Assembly (NCBI GenBank): GCA_036345935.2 | Contig: JADWOT020000010.1 | Location: 8,379,576-8,443,575, forward strand | DNA from: Taenia hydatigena | Taxonomy: Eukaryota > Platyhelminthes > Cestoda > Cyclophyllidea > Taeniidae | DNA length: 64,000 bases | Direction of reading: 5' to 3' | Part shown: piece by piece, positions 44,111 through 57,749 of the stretch | How positions within the stretch are numbered: position 1 is the first letter of the stretch | Layout: each line of letters opens with the position of its first letter | The notes under the pieces: generated by a model | Databases searched by the model: none | The model's input: only the letters and a program-made list of their open reading frames with translations | What the model was told of the DNA's origin: nothing | Position numbers and translations under genes: made by a program

Positions 44111-45509
44111 AAACAGGCTTGTGATTGCCTTTTAATGAAGCGATTTCTCCACGTCGTTTTGTTTGAAGCCACAAAGCAGCGTCACTTAGCGAAGTGAATT
44201 ATCCCTGATCCACTGCAGATTAGATGCTCAACTAGTTAGTCAACTGCCTTAGAGTCAAACGATTCTAAGGTGTTATTCGCGGCAATGGCTTGAAGAGTAA
44301 TAAATCATGAAACTGCATTTACCGTCACTGCATGAGTAAGCACACTACGGTAAATTGGAAGAGCATGCACCATGCTCGTACGAGTTTGTAAATACTGAAC
44401 TCAGTCTGGAAAGAACTAATGAGCCTGATTACAACTACAGACTCTGCTATGCATGCTGTCACATTGAACAATACTTGCTGATGTGTCGTTGAGGTCTGAA
44501 GTCTCCACACCTCTTATCACCACCCCTGCCAGTTAGTCCACATTTCATACCTACTTCCAGTCGTTCTAGTTTATGCCTCAGTCAACATAGAAACGCACCT
44601 ATCAACTAGGTTGTAAGTCAAATCATTTAATGCCAAATCGTGGTTAAAGATAACGCGTCCAATCAGAAGCGTGCAACGCTTTAGAAAATGACAGTAAGTG
44701 TGGCTAAAATAAGTCTCATCAGTTTAACGGGACAGTTACACCTTTCACATAATCTGCTAGAACTCTTTGTGTATTTCTTTTGTCAGCAGAGTGCCATTGT
44801 GCAATGTTGAGCCCACGTATCATGCGGCACCTCAGCTGTCGTGGTAAAGGTGATAAGAGACTTGTAAACAGTACTACCGAAAGGCGTTGATCACGATTCA
44901 ATATCATAATTGCTTGCGCATCAGAGCGCATTTTGGTCAGTGTGCCACTAGCATTGCATAAAATTGGAGGGTTAGTTTGTGGTAAGAGGCCGCAACAGCT
45001 TATACGCTCACGATTAGGAAATTCGCAGATTAAAATATCACCGTTGACAGATTGGAAGGCGACGTACGATACTCATTGACTGCGCGTGCACATTCCGATG
45101 GCACATCTACAATAATCTGCACCAGATACATTGTTTCACTGGCCGTAGATATGCCAGCAAGTACGACCTTGATGCGCAGCTCTATATCTAGTGATAATAT
45201 GTGCAGACTGAAGTGAATGTCACAATCACACCTTAATGTCGCTCCTCCCACTTCCCCTAGGATTAAACACATGGCTATGGTGATCGTTAGTGTGATGAAA
45301 CTAAAGCAGTAGTGTGGCTTTATCGTGCCAGTCACAGTCTTTATCAAAAGGATCGATGGGACCTGATGCAGTGCCATGTGACGCAGTGTTTGCCTCATCC
45401 GGTTCTCTTTGCAGTACCAAATTAATTTTGCACAGTCAAACAGAAGCTTATTTGGTTTAAGCTACAACATGATTCTAAACTACCCGCGGCTTGAGGTTTT
45501 GCCTTACTG

Positions 45510-45868
45510 GATGGTTTGTGCCAATAAATGAAAATTGAATTAGCAAGAACTTGCTTCCAACTTACGAATTCCATTGGGGCATTTGCGCTTCACACCAGCT
45601 CTTTCGAATAATTGGTGCTATGCATTGGCAAGGCAGAGGTATCCAGGAAGGCACCTCGAACTCATATTGTAATGCAGGCGTCATAGCGAAAGGAATACCC
45701 ACAGGAATGACACGAATGCATGTGATCTTACACAACCTCCTACATTGAACATTCTACACAGCATTCTGTACAGCAAAGTCGTGCCTCTGAGACCTTTCCA
45801 ATGGACTGCTGAGTGTTACGAAAAGGATAAAATTAGGAGCGGTTTATGTGCGATTGCGAAATAGTGGG
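45510..45868. repeat. Second near-identical tract inside F, copy 2
   Basis: Partner of 16742-17100, with one difference seen in about 358 bp. Confidence 0.85.
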
Positions 45869-46470
45869 GAAGAGCAGAGCACATTAGATTGAATCCTATG
45901 CAGGAGGCGCACACTCCCAAATTTGCGTCACAGTGAAGTGGCTAAGAAGTGAGTCAATTGGCACAAAGCACAAACAGCACGCATTGTGGCCCGTGCTCCT
46001 TCGAAAGTTTGAATGAACGTGTTATTGTCACATCTTTCCACTCCTAAGTATCGTGCAGTAACGGGTAAGTATAAACTCCGGTTCCGTCAACATTTCACAG
46101 AATCTGCATCATTGCTACAGGCTTCGAAACCAGCAACTGATATGTAAGAAACACCTTTCCTTTACCAGCCTCTGCCCCATACGACTTTGAATCCACGTGT
46201 CTCAAAGCGTTTGCTCGCACCCTCCTTTTAAACCGACGGTCCAAACTGCTAATTTCTTGAAATTTCAAGTAAAATACAGTTTTGCATGTGAATTTATATA
46301 GCAGTGCATGATTTTTTCACTCACCTCGTCACAGTGAACGAGGAGTGGTTTAAACCGGCTTTGGAAGCCTGTCTCAACCTCTCCTGATTCCCATGTAATG
46401 CAAGAGCTACAATTACCATGGCCTACAGTTCTTAGTAAAATTAATGTCTAAGCTTATTACAATTTCCTAA

Positions 46471-48541
46471 TTTGCTTAGTGCTTGTTGTGCTAAATACTG
46501 GTTACCTCAGCAAATGTTTCATGCAAAAAGGACTAAAATTTGCTTGTTTGTGGGTTTTTGACAACGTGTTGGGGACACTTCTGCGTATTTTAACAGCTCA
46601 ATTAACTGGTAGAAAAGAAGACTTAAAGCTGTGACGATTTGTTTCATAAATGAGTTTAAGATAATGTCGGTTCTGAGCGTACGCGTAAAAGCATATGTTG
46701 TTCATGGTTTACATTCCTTTGGCTGCTAGAAGTTTTCAGCGATGACCATGTTTGATTTGAATTAAGACTAAGACAAAATGACAGAATATTTATCTTCTTC
46801 TGTGAGTCATGGTTGTCAGGATCTTGAAGATTCTTTGTTAGTGCCCATGAAAGTGCAAACTTACCCGTATCGCATCGGAATGCGTAAGCCGTTTAGCACA
46901 TTTCACATTTGTGTGGCTTACACGTTAGGGGTCTAAAGCGGTGCTATTAAGGCCAACTACAGTCCACTATGAATTAGTTCATTACACCTAAGTCGCATAC
47001 AGTGGCACTTAGGACAAAAAATTGCAAGACACCTACAACAGTTATATTTTTGGCTGGCACAATTAAGACATGTTTGTCAGCGCTTTCCAGAATAAGGCTA
47101 ACAGTGGAAAATTATGTCGCTGCGATTCCGCAGAAGCTATTCCTTATTTCTGGAAAATCGCATTTACTACCCAAAAGGAATTTTCATTGGGCGACAATGA
47201 GGCGCAAAGTTCGTTATTTACATAACTACTAGATCGTTAGACACGGCGGTGGATCGAGATACCTTGCTACAGAAAAATTTATAAACAATGTATGCCATTT
47301 AAGGTTAAATTAATTGCATACTGCTTTTTGTATTGAATATCTGACCCAAGACAGCATTCATAAGCATAGTATGGCGGTAGGCAATAAAGATTCAAACAGG
47401 TTGGCCAGAATGGCATTTGATAATACGTGATTCCATGATTGCCATGAATAAAATAAGCGGTCCTGTCTAACTAGATTCTTTTTGAATCACAACGATGCCA
47501 TCTTGGATACCCATTTTGGCATCACCATCTGAGCGAATTTCGCGATAACTACTTATTAGAATTCAAAGCTGCAATGCCTAAAGTGGTAGCTTTCATTAAT
47601 TAATAATATGACTGCAGGTTTATAAGTACAACAAATTGCAAAAGTTCTATATTTTAGCGGCGAAAGATGGCTGGCAGAATGTGTAGATGCATGAGAGTGA
47701 TCTTATGAGAGCTAACTGTGCTGGTATGCGAATCAGCTAAAAACACAAAACCAATTTGACGATTTGTAGCCACATGGATTATAATTGGCTTTCTGCGTTT
47801 GGGACATTTGCAATAAGATGTGCTCATTGCCCTAAAATAGACTTTAACTAACCCGCCCATCAAGACCTCACGCTCGGCAGTACATTATATTGACCTGCAA
47901 AAATCTTGCCGAGTTAATGGAAAATATGGAACCACACTTTATGAACTTTCGTCAATTTTTAAATACATTTTGGTCTCATCGGAAATGTAATGGAAGTTTT
48001 GTTGTGCATTTGATGACGCACCCAATGGGTGTGTTTGCTTAGGGGACCGACCTTTCCCTTTTGTGATATGAGGGGCTGGAGACCAACTAGTCTGCTCCAA
48101 TTCTAATGTCTCTTATTAAAGAAATTTAGGTTCGATGGCAACTTTGCATGCCGAACGCCTTGATTACCAATGACAGACTTCTGTTACAATCGACATTAAC
48201 AGGCTTTTAGTCGAATACTTAGCCACGGTAAGTCCATGCGTGTAATCACTACGTATGCACACTATGCACGTATTCATTGCAGTACAATTGAAATCGTTAT
48301 CCTGTGGTGTTTCTAATTGTACTGCACAGCAAACATAAATTCGTGCTCAAGCAGGCCAAAAGCGAATATGCCCATGGTGTCGCTTCTACTGTGAAGAGGC
48401 TAACATGATGCGACAAGAGTCGACTTGTGCTTTGCAGCATTGAATGGCTATAACACTTAAGAGAAGAATTGACGGAAAGTTGACATCTAATCAGTGAGAT
48501 GTCTATTAGTGTGTTGATAAGGGGCAGTAATGAATAACCAG
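46471..48541. other. AT-rich single-copy spacer
   Basis: The duplication ends at 46470. Only short frames follow, without splice context (for example 47002-47232). I see no repeat match or gene. Confidence 0.5.
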
Positions 48542-48759
48542 GTACCAATTTGACGGGTCAAGCGGATCGATATGATGGCACTGCGATTTGCCACTGCTCT
48601 GTTTCAGCACATCATCTAATGGACCTAGCTGGACAAGTGTCTATGCCAGCCGTTCTTTCACAAACGTCTCCTACTTCTTTTAAGGATGCTTTCGAAGGCA
48701 TTCGTTGCCAAAAGAATCAAAGTGGACCCAATCATTTATTTTTATCCTCTCCTTGGTAG
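48542..48759 (+). CDS. Possible exon, Ser/Gln-rich, unassigned
   Basis: After an acceptor (GAATAACCAG) the frame reads TNLTGQADRYDGTAICHCSV, continues with HHLMDLAGQVSMPAVLSQTS and a Ser/Pro-rich end, and stops at TAG. Composition is protein-like and low-complexity, as in the linker of a transcription factor. It lies 1.1 kb upstream of the zinc-finger exons on the same strand and might belong to them, but the stop and missing donor leave this open. Confidence 0.3.
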
Positions 48760-49835
48760 AGCAAAGCCTGAAAATCAGCGCATTTTCGTATTTTACCTAA
48801 TCGTTGTGCTGGATTAACGTCGGATGTGAAAGAGGTGTTAGGGCTCACATCAAACGGTTCTTTTTCTGCCAACTTATTGCCTTATTGACGACTGTATTCC
48901 AATGCAATTTACCGCGTACTTGAATTGCCCTTTCCACTGCTTTACTTTTTGTTGATTTTTGCGGGTCCTTTGTTTGTTGCGCGTTAAATTTTAAAATCCG
49001 GATTTTCGGGTGCTCAACACCAGCAGTGTAAGATAGAGACCCCACCACATTAGACTTGCGATCGCTCACTTAAACGTACGCAGCGAATAGCGTGCTTCAT
49101 GGCCCAAGATTACGTAATGGGCCAATCAGTCACCCAAACACAGAGAAGTTGTTTTGACCGCAGGTTAAATAAGCAATATTGTTAATAAAATATTTTTCGG
49201 GTAGCTTAATGCAATTTCTCTCGTAAATTTGACTTTCTAAGAAGGAAGGATATGAGACATTTGGCATTTTAAACCCTTTTACGGAAATGGACCCTCTCAA
49301 AAGATGCACTTTGCCAAATCACATAATCAAACGAATAGAATTTAGACTAATTTTAAGGAAACCTAAATCCCAAATACACACTACAATATGAAGCATGACG
49401 AAAATGCGCACTAGTTGAGGCAAGTTCATTACCAGTCAGAATTTAAACAGATTGGGCAACTAATGATATCTCGACTTGTAGTCACTTTTAGGGCTGAGCA
49501 CAGATTCCAGCAGGGTTCTGCCTCATGAGTTGCACCGCAGGATTTTACACATTTCATCGCAATGAACACCGTCTGCTCAGTATGCTATCTCCCATTTATT
49601 AACGCCATATTTTACCGAGCACACATGTTTCGTGTGCACGGAGGCAAGTGCCTTTCTTGAATGCGGAATGCTCATTTTCATGGAATTTACCTAGGACTGC
49701 AGTAAATCTTTTTTGTTTTGTGCGCCTAATTTTGCTTTAACCTCATAAGTGCACCAAATGATTACCTTATTATGACACTTGTACAGCCACAAGGAAGATG
49801 CTTGAATTGAATTCCAAATATTTTGCATATTTTAG

Positions 49836-50344
49836 TTAAATTTCCTGTGCATTGTCCGACGTGCTTTGCGAGGCACGATAGCATCGGAATCCTCTTGGTT
49901 CATCAAAAGCGTAAGGATGGTTATAATGAAAACAGCTTTGTCGTTAAACGCCTACATGTTTGTTGACTGTAGCAAAAACTTTATTTCAACTCTACAAATA
50001 GAAGCTTTGAACACCAAGTGCTTTGTGTGCGGTCGACGCCACAGAAGTTTTCAACTTCTCCTCTATCACTTCGTTAGCGAACACATCAGTGAGTTCGCAG
50101 ATGATCCAAGGAGATTAATTACAATTTGCTGTATCGCTCTGTTCTCTTTGCTACCAAATACATAGTTCTCTTTAAATTACGCATTTGCACTACATTGTAG
50201 CTCAAATTGCAGCCGGTGGTGAAAAGCGCCATTACTGCACGGAATGTTATCGCCACTACCAGACGTGGGATTTACTAAAAGTGCACATTTTTCTGTTTCA
50301 TCCACGTACGAACCCATTTTCCTACCAGGCTCACGTAATGATAA
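49836..50344 (+). CDS. C2H2 zinc-finger protein, three finger-bearing exons (partial)
   Basis: Three exons join in phase 1. Exon A (49836-49910, behind TTTTGCATATTTTAG) contains CPTCFARHDSIGILLVHQK, then donor GTAAGG. Exon B (50002-50088) contains CFVCGRRHRSFQLLLYHFVS and EH, then donor GTGAGT. Exon C (50201 to about 50330) contains HYCTECYRHYQTWDLLKVHI and FLFH. Fingers B and C fit C-x2-C-x12-H-x4-H exactly; finger A has C-x2-C-x12-H but no final His at the usual spacing. Introns are 91 and 112 bp. Fingers of this kind bind DNA in the nucleus. The C-terminal end is uncertain: a good acceptor (TTTCTTGCCTTACAG, 50382) opens a frame stopping after about 10 codons. A possible degenerate finger lies at 51390-51460. 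The first exons were not found. Factor identity unknown. Confidence 0.6.
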
Positions 50345-53300
50345 CTGATTATTTATATGCCATCGTGTTTCTTGCCTTACAGGTATCTACTTCGAACTGT
50401 TTGAGATGATGTAGAAGAAGAGATTTTGCTTGTGTAGGATTCGTGAGTTCTCATTATATTTTGCTCAAACCTTCACATATTCATCAACGCAATGGCCATT
50501 TTCGAAAACACTTGCCTTTGCGCGCTGTTTGTAGTGGCAACGCGAAATGGATCTATCTGTGCTACACCGTTCCTTCAAAGATTTGGGTGCAGCTGCATCC
50601 TTGTGCTAGGTGGCAAGTATCTGCATATGTTTTACTAAGCGATCGGGTCCATTTAAACGTAAATCGTGATCCAAAACGAAGATAAGGTAGTTTGATATTT
50701 TCAACGCTACAGTTTTACATAACAGGCCACCTTCGTTTACCTCACGTGCGCAATTATTCAGACACGTGCCTTCCAAGTTGAGTTACGTGCATATTTGGCT
50801 CTTAAAGTTGTATATTGCACTTTGTAAGCTCGAATCTAATAAATCCGGTGAGCATCTGTTTTCCTATTCAATATTTCGCACGGTTACTAAGGGCATGTCT
50901 AAGGATTTGCTCATCAAGGCATCAGGTATTTTCGGCCCAACACATTGGGCAGTTTCTATTGCGACCTGCTGAAATCAAAACAATCCTTCATTGCACAGCA
51001 ATCTGGATCACCCCTAATACAGCGGTACAAGTGAGAAGGAGGCAAGAGCATCCAATAGGGAGGAACTAAAAAAGAATCCTAGTTAGAAAAACATGGGGCT
51101 AAGTGGTCTGTTCAGTAGTCAAGGGTCTAGTTCGGTTAAGCTGTAAGTAATTAAATAAGTGCTGCCTAGTGGATGTGGTAAGGAAGGACATCTCAATTCA
51201 TTACACTACGTCAATTTGCGGCGGAAATTTAGGTAGTCCAGACGATGCCAGTAACTGTATCTTATCGACAGTTGAGTGTATGTCTTTAAGTCGCGAGGCA
51301 TTTAACTGAATTATGCACGTATATGAAAGTGCGATTGCCAAAATGTTATTGGTTTGCGTTTTGGGGTCTTCCAACGAGGTTGCTTAGTTTGCCAATCAGG
51401 AATGTATACTCATCTACGTGCTCTGCGAGTAGACTTGCATTTAATACAAAACGGGAACATTACACTTCCTGCTGTTTCTGTCCTGGTCGCCGTTACAGGC
51501 AAGGGCAAAATTCTCATTAAAATGCTAGGAAATTAAGGTAAAACCGCAAAATTGTCTAATTTATTAAAATAAATGCAGCGTATTGAATAGGGATAGGACT
51601 GTAGAAAGTGAAATGACATTGCCATCTTAGAGGCCTTCTAATGCAATATGGCAAAAAGCCACTATTATTTAATGGAACTTGACTTCGAAATTCATGGCAT
51701 TTTACTGCAAATATTGAGATAGTTTTTCCAATGCTAGCCTTCGAGCTATACCTAATAATAACTACATGAGTGAGGGTTGAACATTATCGTGTGCATGCTT
51801 TCTAGTCATCTACCAGTCATTGAGATGCCTGTAGCACTCTTGTACGGTAATGATTAAGAATGAAGACGCTTAAGAGGTCGTGATAAAATAGAGGCATCGG
51901 ACATTACTGTTGCATAGTAGGCCCCGAGAGGCATCCCAGTCAAAGATGGTAGAGTAAAAGTGAACTCGAAAAATTTAGCCAAGACGATGGAGAAAAAGAT
52001 GCCACCTAAACAATGTGTAGTGATGAACCATCGAAGTATCTGAACACCCCTATGCATGAATGTTCCAATTCGCTTTTGATTAAGACATTTTGTTTGGTGG
52101 GCTGCATGCATGATTTTGCATAGTTTAGTCTGTGTGAGCAGACGTGGTCAACTATGACAATTCCATGGAGAACAAAGTACTATTAGTGTATGCTTAATTG
52201 AGCTCTGAGAAGCAAAAAAAAGTTGGGGTTGGACACAAACGGACTGAACCTTGCCCAAGTCAAAAAATCTCCTTTAATTGTAGATTGCACTAAGAATTTT
52301 AGACCTTTTGATGCCAAGAAAAACTGCATATTTTGCTGCTGCAAAACCACAAATTTTAAAGAGTCGTATTTAGTATAAATCACCAGAATTTGCGTCTGAA
52401 GACTTTAAAATTCAGCCAACAAATTTAGCCTTTATCTATCCATGCATTTAACTTAAACATTCTCGGAAACAAGGATAGGTGTGGATATGATTGCATCGGT
52501 GTCAAAATTTTGACCGCGGAGATAAAGCTCCACTAATTTTCTGCTGTAATTATGTACTGACGCAAATTTTGGATTACTAAAACGCTGACTGAAGGAGGAA
52601 TTGTGCTTCATGACTGATAGGAGGTTCCACTCTTAGTTGCAGTTGTATTTTCCCAAACTACGAGGCATGTCATGCTGGTCGAAAATGATAGCAGTAATTT
52701 TGCAAATGACGTTTGTGATGACTATGAGGATGCTTTAAGTGATTATTTGCACATAAATTAGCATCGTAGCTGTTGAAGCCAGTAATTCCTGTTGCATGCA
52801 CCACAAATTGATTTAGCGGTATCAGCTTAGCCTCAACAAACTAAATGCCCAACGATGGCAGAACACAGGGCCACACGTTAAATGAAATCAAGTAAGAAAC
52901 CATGTCATTTAACTTGTCGTGAGTTGAGTTGAGCTGCGTTGTGCTAACCTAAAGTTCCAAACACATCCAAATTGCGATAAGGTGGGAAACTCTTAGACAA
53001 GTGAAAAACTAAGCTTACCAGGAAGTAAAATTAACATCAGCGTTGCCGAAGCAAGTGCCTGTCAGTCAATCAGTAATTAACTAATGGCAACCCAGCAAGT
53101 GCTGCTTAGCAGTGACACAAGAATAGCTACCAAATTGGGTAAGGTAGAATTGGAGCAGCGAATTAACAGAGAATGACTAATATGTACTTTACTTATTACT
53201 GACGGTCGGAACACGGACACTCAGAGACTGAGTGAAACTGTTCAATTCGGTGTTGTTTCGGTTGTCGAGAGCATTTCCTGCAGAACACGGGAATTGGGTT

Positions 53301-55367
53301 GATGTCGAATGCGGACGTCGTACTCAGCCCTTTTGCTGTGGGATGTCAGAGATTGTCCCATCCGTAGCATAAGCACTTCTTTCGCACCGCTGCAATGTGC
53401 CACATGCTGTAGAGATCGGGATAGAAACCCTATAAAGACGGGTCCGCTTTCCGCTGCCACCAGTGTAGTGTCGCGAGACTCCCCACCACAGTGCCAAGAT
53501 AGCTTGGCTTGGGCACAATCACATATCAATCATTCAACACAAAAGTTGGATATGCACTGTCGATTGTTTGGTTGTCATGCGCCAACTGCTCACATGCTTA
53601 GGTCATCGCAATCAATTTCATCTTCGTCGACAAGCCAATAATGACGTAGTAGCTGTGTCATTGCCATTAGGTTGAGGGAACAAGCCCAATTCGTCCTATT
53701 TTGTCGATGTTTGTTCGTCCCAGCTTCGCTTCTTGCCATAAGAACATGCTCGCATGCTTACTCAGCAAGCGGGAAATTCCTTGCTCTTCCTTCTTCCTGT
53801 TGCAAACTATCACTACTTCTTGTGTCAGGGTTCATATAGTTATTTTGGTTGGCTAGTAAATCACTACAAAAATGCCACTTTCCAAAGCTTTGTCTTATCA
53901 AATCCAAATAGTATAGAGCAAAAAACATATTGCAGAACACGGGAATGCCGCTTCCATAAGAGGCTATGATCCAATACCTCCACTTGCTACCATGATTTGA
54001 ATTTCTATCTACCCAATCAATAGATGACACGGAAATTATGAATTTGGAATACATCGCGTTTTTCGGATGTGCTCTTTGTCCTTATAGTACTACTGCAGCA
54101 TTAGAATGACACGGTGGAGAGAAAATGTGCTATAACTAACTTAGGTTGTGCTACTGACCATTTCCTTCAGCTAACTTCGTTTTTCGTTGACATTGCAAAT
54201 GATCGTAATATAAGGTTGCATAAAGGAGTGCTCGACTTGGATGAATTAGATGCAATCCAAGGTACTCCGATTGGGAGCTCTTAATGTCTCACAAATAATT
54301 GTCAATGTTTAGGCCCATGCGCTTACTAAGTTCATGCACTCAGGGTCGCCTGATCTTGGTTATTTTTGCTTAAAGCTTGCTGCGACGAGATGAAGCTGTT
54401 TTTATCTAATGTTTAAATCCATGTTGAAGGGATGTATGTATAACAGTTGGCCTTCGCGCTGACAAATTCGCTTTCCTTTAAGACATTTCAAATGCCTAGT
54501 TGACATCACTGAAGCCGGTTGCTAGACATTGCGTGGTTGCGATTGCAAATTTATTCTCCTATTCTCGATATCGGTTCGCTAAGGACCATGGATCTGGCGC
54601 TCGTCAGTACAAAGCAATCAGAAGAAGAAGTCATATCCAATGCGGTTTGCCCAATTATTTTATTAGCTGAATGAGTTGGTTTCAACGCTAGTCCTGTGAT
54701 TTGATAGCACATTTCTACAGCTACATCCACACAAGCCACGTCAAAACCTCACGCTACACGTTTCTGTGCAAATGCCTACAAAGGTTAAATGAAATGGAGT
54801 AAGTGAAAGGTATTTTATCGTATCCAACAGTAGGAAGGTGTGCAGGAGAAATGCGACCGCGAAATTCGTTTGCATTGATGTGTGGATACGAGTAGCAGGA
54901 GTGTATCCAGTAATTTAGACCACGAAATGTGTGGAATCAACTAGTTAATCTTCTTTTTTCGCACAGAAGGCTATGAGTTTCAAGCATTGGTACAATGAAA
55001 TGAAGCATCTAACTCACTTCTCAATTGTTTGTTGTGTGAGGCGTAGGTTTAGTGACACTTCGATATATGTGAAAGTGCATTGTGTAACTCAGTAGTAGTT
55101 ACGAAATGTTTCCTCTTTATAGCCTCGACTATACCATTATATTTAGTTTGGCTTAGTCCAGTCAAGAATGAGAGCCGTCAATTATATTAAAGACCAACAA
55201 CGAACGGCGTGCGTTGAGGGACGAAGATTCAATTGTGCACATACCCCAACTTCACAGGCGTCAACAGATGGATTGAGGCACAATAATGTAAATCAGGTAA
55301 CTTTTAGATCGTTCAGCATTAGTGCGCGCGTTTAAATGATGAAATTGTTCATTCTTCTGTGCGTGTA
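50345..55367. other. Mostly non-coding stretch with scattered short frames
   Basis: Contains an open frame at 51323-51540 (CLVCQSGMYTHLRALR, a poor finger-like match) and a GC-richer 440 bp at 53200-53640 with open frames on both strands. A 16-base sequence (TGCAGAACACGGGAAT) occurs at about 53279 and again at about 53933. No gene is supported. Confidence 0.4.
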
Positions 55368-55685
55368 TCAGCACCTTCCTTCTGGTCGTGATGGCACAGT
55401 TCTCAGTCCATCACCATCGAGATTGCTACTACTACAACGCCCACCGTAACACCTATTTATGGGAATGCACATACACAGCGCTGGCACCGTCAACTTCTGT
55501 AGACTCAATCCCCTACAGCTCGTCCTCGTAAAATTGTTCTGAAAGAATGTGATTGTGGGAACAAAACCCTCTGAAGGACGTAGCATAGTTAGTTGGGGGA
55601 ATTGGCCCTTTCTCAAGGGTAATGCTTGCTTGACTTTGGGGTCGAGATTAAGGTAGCGGGAGTTCGATGGGTTAATAAACTGCAT
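55368..55685 (-). CDS. Possible minus-strand exon, unassigned
   Basis: A 105-codon frame with LNLDPKVKQALPLRKGQFPQ and TITFFQNNF. Composition is acceptable, but no convincing flanking splice sites or family signature were found. Confidence 0.2.
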   Translation of the reverse strand: MQFINPSNSRYLNLDPKVKQALPLRKGQFPQLTMLRPSEGFVPTITFFQNNFTRTSCRGLSLQKLTVPALCMCIPINRCYGGRCSSSNLDGDGLRTVPSRPEGRC

Positions 55686-56797
55686 TGGCCTTCATTTTTA
55701 CTACCCGCAAACGTGTAGCTGCGTAATTAAGGTGCTTAATAGATAAGCATATGTCTCCTTCTGGGATGGCCATGAAATTCAGGAACAATCAAATCCACGT
55801 CAGAAGCCATTAAGGAGGAGGAAGACACGAGGCCCAAAAGGCTTCACAATTGTACATTCCTATGTCGGTGACCGTCATGAACATGATGGTGAAGCCTTCA
55901 GGCCACTAGTATTGGCATCACTGCCTCAGCAATGGACAGTTTGTGGTAGTCGTTGACATCGGTACAACAGAGCCCTTAAAAACTTGAGCATCAAGACAGG
56001 GAGAAGAGAAGTGGACGTTCCTAGAATAGTCATATCCCAGTTACTAATATTTCTGTACTGATACCCCTTCCGCACAATAGCCAAGTACTGGGACATGCGC
56101 ATTCATGCAACACGAAACTTTAAAGGCCTTCAAAGAGATAACCAATTCACGTGCACCCGAAACTGTTGATTAGACTTGGATGGCTCATGTACGTGTGTGC
56201 TGAAGTCACTGACGTTAAATGTAGATGCTAAATTACCCGCACCCACATCTTATTCCGTTTTTATTTTAAATTTATCAGGATGCTGCTTGAATTGGGAGAA
56301 GTGCTTGCCCTACAAGAGTTTTGATTCTGCGTAATCCAATATGTTGCAAGAGAATGTAGTGCGTAAATCACTGTTTCCGAGCGTTTCTGCTCAAGCTCAT
56401 TGGTAGACATCTCGACCCCTACGTCAATAATATATACCAGTCCTAGTTCCTTTCCATTTTAAAAGTTTGCAGTCCCCATCTTCTACTCTTTCAACCTCTT
56501 TTTAATGATAAAAGAAGCTACTCATTTATCTTTGGTTATTCTGGACTTTGACAGGACGAAAACCTTTTCGAGAAGTTGTGTGCATGGTTGCTGCCTTGCC
56601 CTCTGTTTCAGAAATGCGTCAAGGAGAAAGCAGTAATGATTCTATTAATAAAAAGCGGGTGGTCTGAAGTGAGCATGTGTATGTGTGTGAAGGAATCCAT
56701 CAATGAGGAACAGGGTTAAGAGGCATTACTGCAGCGATGGGAGCTAAGTTGGACCCACTGTCGTCGCAAAGTAGTGTTTGTATGCGTCAACACGGCG
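55686..56797. other. Spacer without recognised gene
   Basis: Short frames only; nothing recognised. Confidence 0.45.
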
Positions 56798-57749
56798 TTA
56801 GTACGTGCGTCTTCTTTTGCTGAGCTGATTGAGTAAGTCCGGGGAGGGGTGGGGTTCAGCGATTATGTATTTGCAGCTGGAGCCTGTGTCAAGTAGCGGA
56901 GTGCACAGAAAACGCAAAAGTGGAAGGGCAAACTTCGTGGCTAGAACTGTGCTAACCATTGTGCTACCTGATTGACAGCAGAAGGTTCGGTTTGACATGA
57001 TTCTACGCCTCACACCTGCGCCTTGCATAACAAACACCCGAGGTGAGTCGGGCGCAACATTTCGTTGTATCAATACTCATGGTAGATTTATTTCTACGTA
57101 GATACGTAGGCATGAAAGGAAAAGGAAGTGAATATTGGTACTTCAAGGGGGTCAAGGTGGACAACGATACACCCTTTCAGTATAAATTGACTAGATGAAC
57201 TCTCTTGAGCCTCCTCAGTTCCAAATGCCAGGAGGGTTTGCCATTCTATTCGTCCTACTCGCATCCCATTCGTTTGGTAAGATGGATAAACATAATCTAG
57301 CTCAATTTTATTCACCTTGGTGATGTTACCGACTACATCGTCTGTTTCTATAGCCTGTATCTTCAAAAGTGGCTTGAATGATTATGGCTGTTAACAAATT
57401 GCCTTGTGTGTAAGGCTTCATAATCTCAAAAGAACTGGACTCGGTAACAAAAAGAGAGGAGATGGTTGCTCCTAGATCGACCATGCCCTGGTGGCAAATC
57501 TTCTCGAGCCAAAGCTGAATTCCATGTAGCAGACAAATGCTGGAACGTGTGCATCACATCACAGACCTTAAATATCCTACAGGATGATTCGCCTTTGAGT
57601 GCGGCAAAATGCCATTCTTCCTCACTTATCCACCTCCATGTCTTATCCACTTTCAGATGTAACAAGAAGCTGTTGGAGTCGTAGGAAGTGTATTCCTCGC
57701 AAACATCTATGTGAAATGCGTCACTCAAAGTGCTGTGGCGGATTAGCAT
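56798..57749 (-). CDS. Possible minus-strand gene fragment, three open stretches
   Basis: Three consecutive minus-strand frames have protein-like composition: 57749-57426 (ATG; EEEWHFAALKGESSCRIFKV, acidic and aromatic), 57372-57094 (DDVVGNITKVNKIELDYVYP; GRIEWQTLLAFGTEEAQESS) and 57073-56798 (ATKFALPLLRFLCTPLLDTG). The frames differ and each ends in a stop, so introns or frameshifts would be needed, and no clean donor/acceptor pair joins them. No family is recognised. Confidence 0.28.

Larger units (their letters stand above)
40484..46470 (+). repeat. Segmental duplication F, copy 2
   Basis: Direct copy of 12452-17690 and the only one with an intact antigen gene. At 44697-44795 it has about 97 bp absent from copy 1 that look like an intron (GTAAGTGTGG ... 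TTTCTTTTGTCAG). Confidence 0.93.

Noticed and set aside
53309..53641. 110-codon frame in a GC-richer patch
   Set aside because: The minus strand is equally open and neither shows a domain or splice signals.
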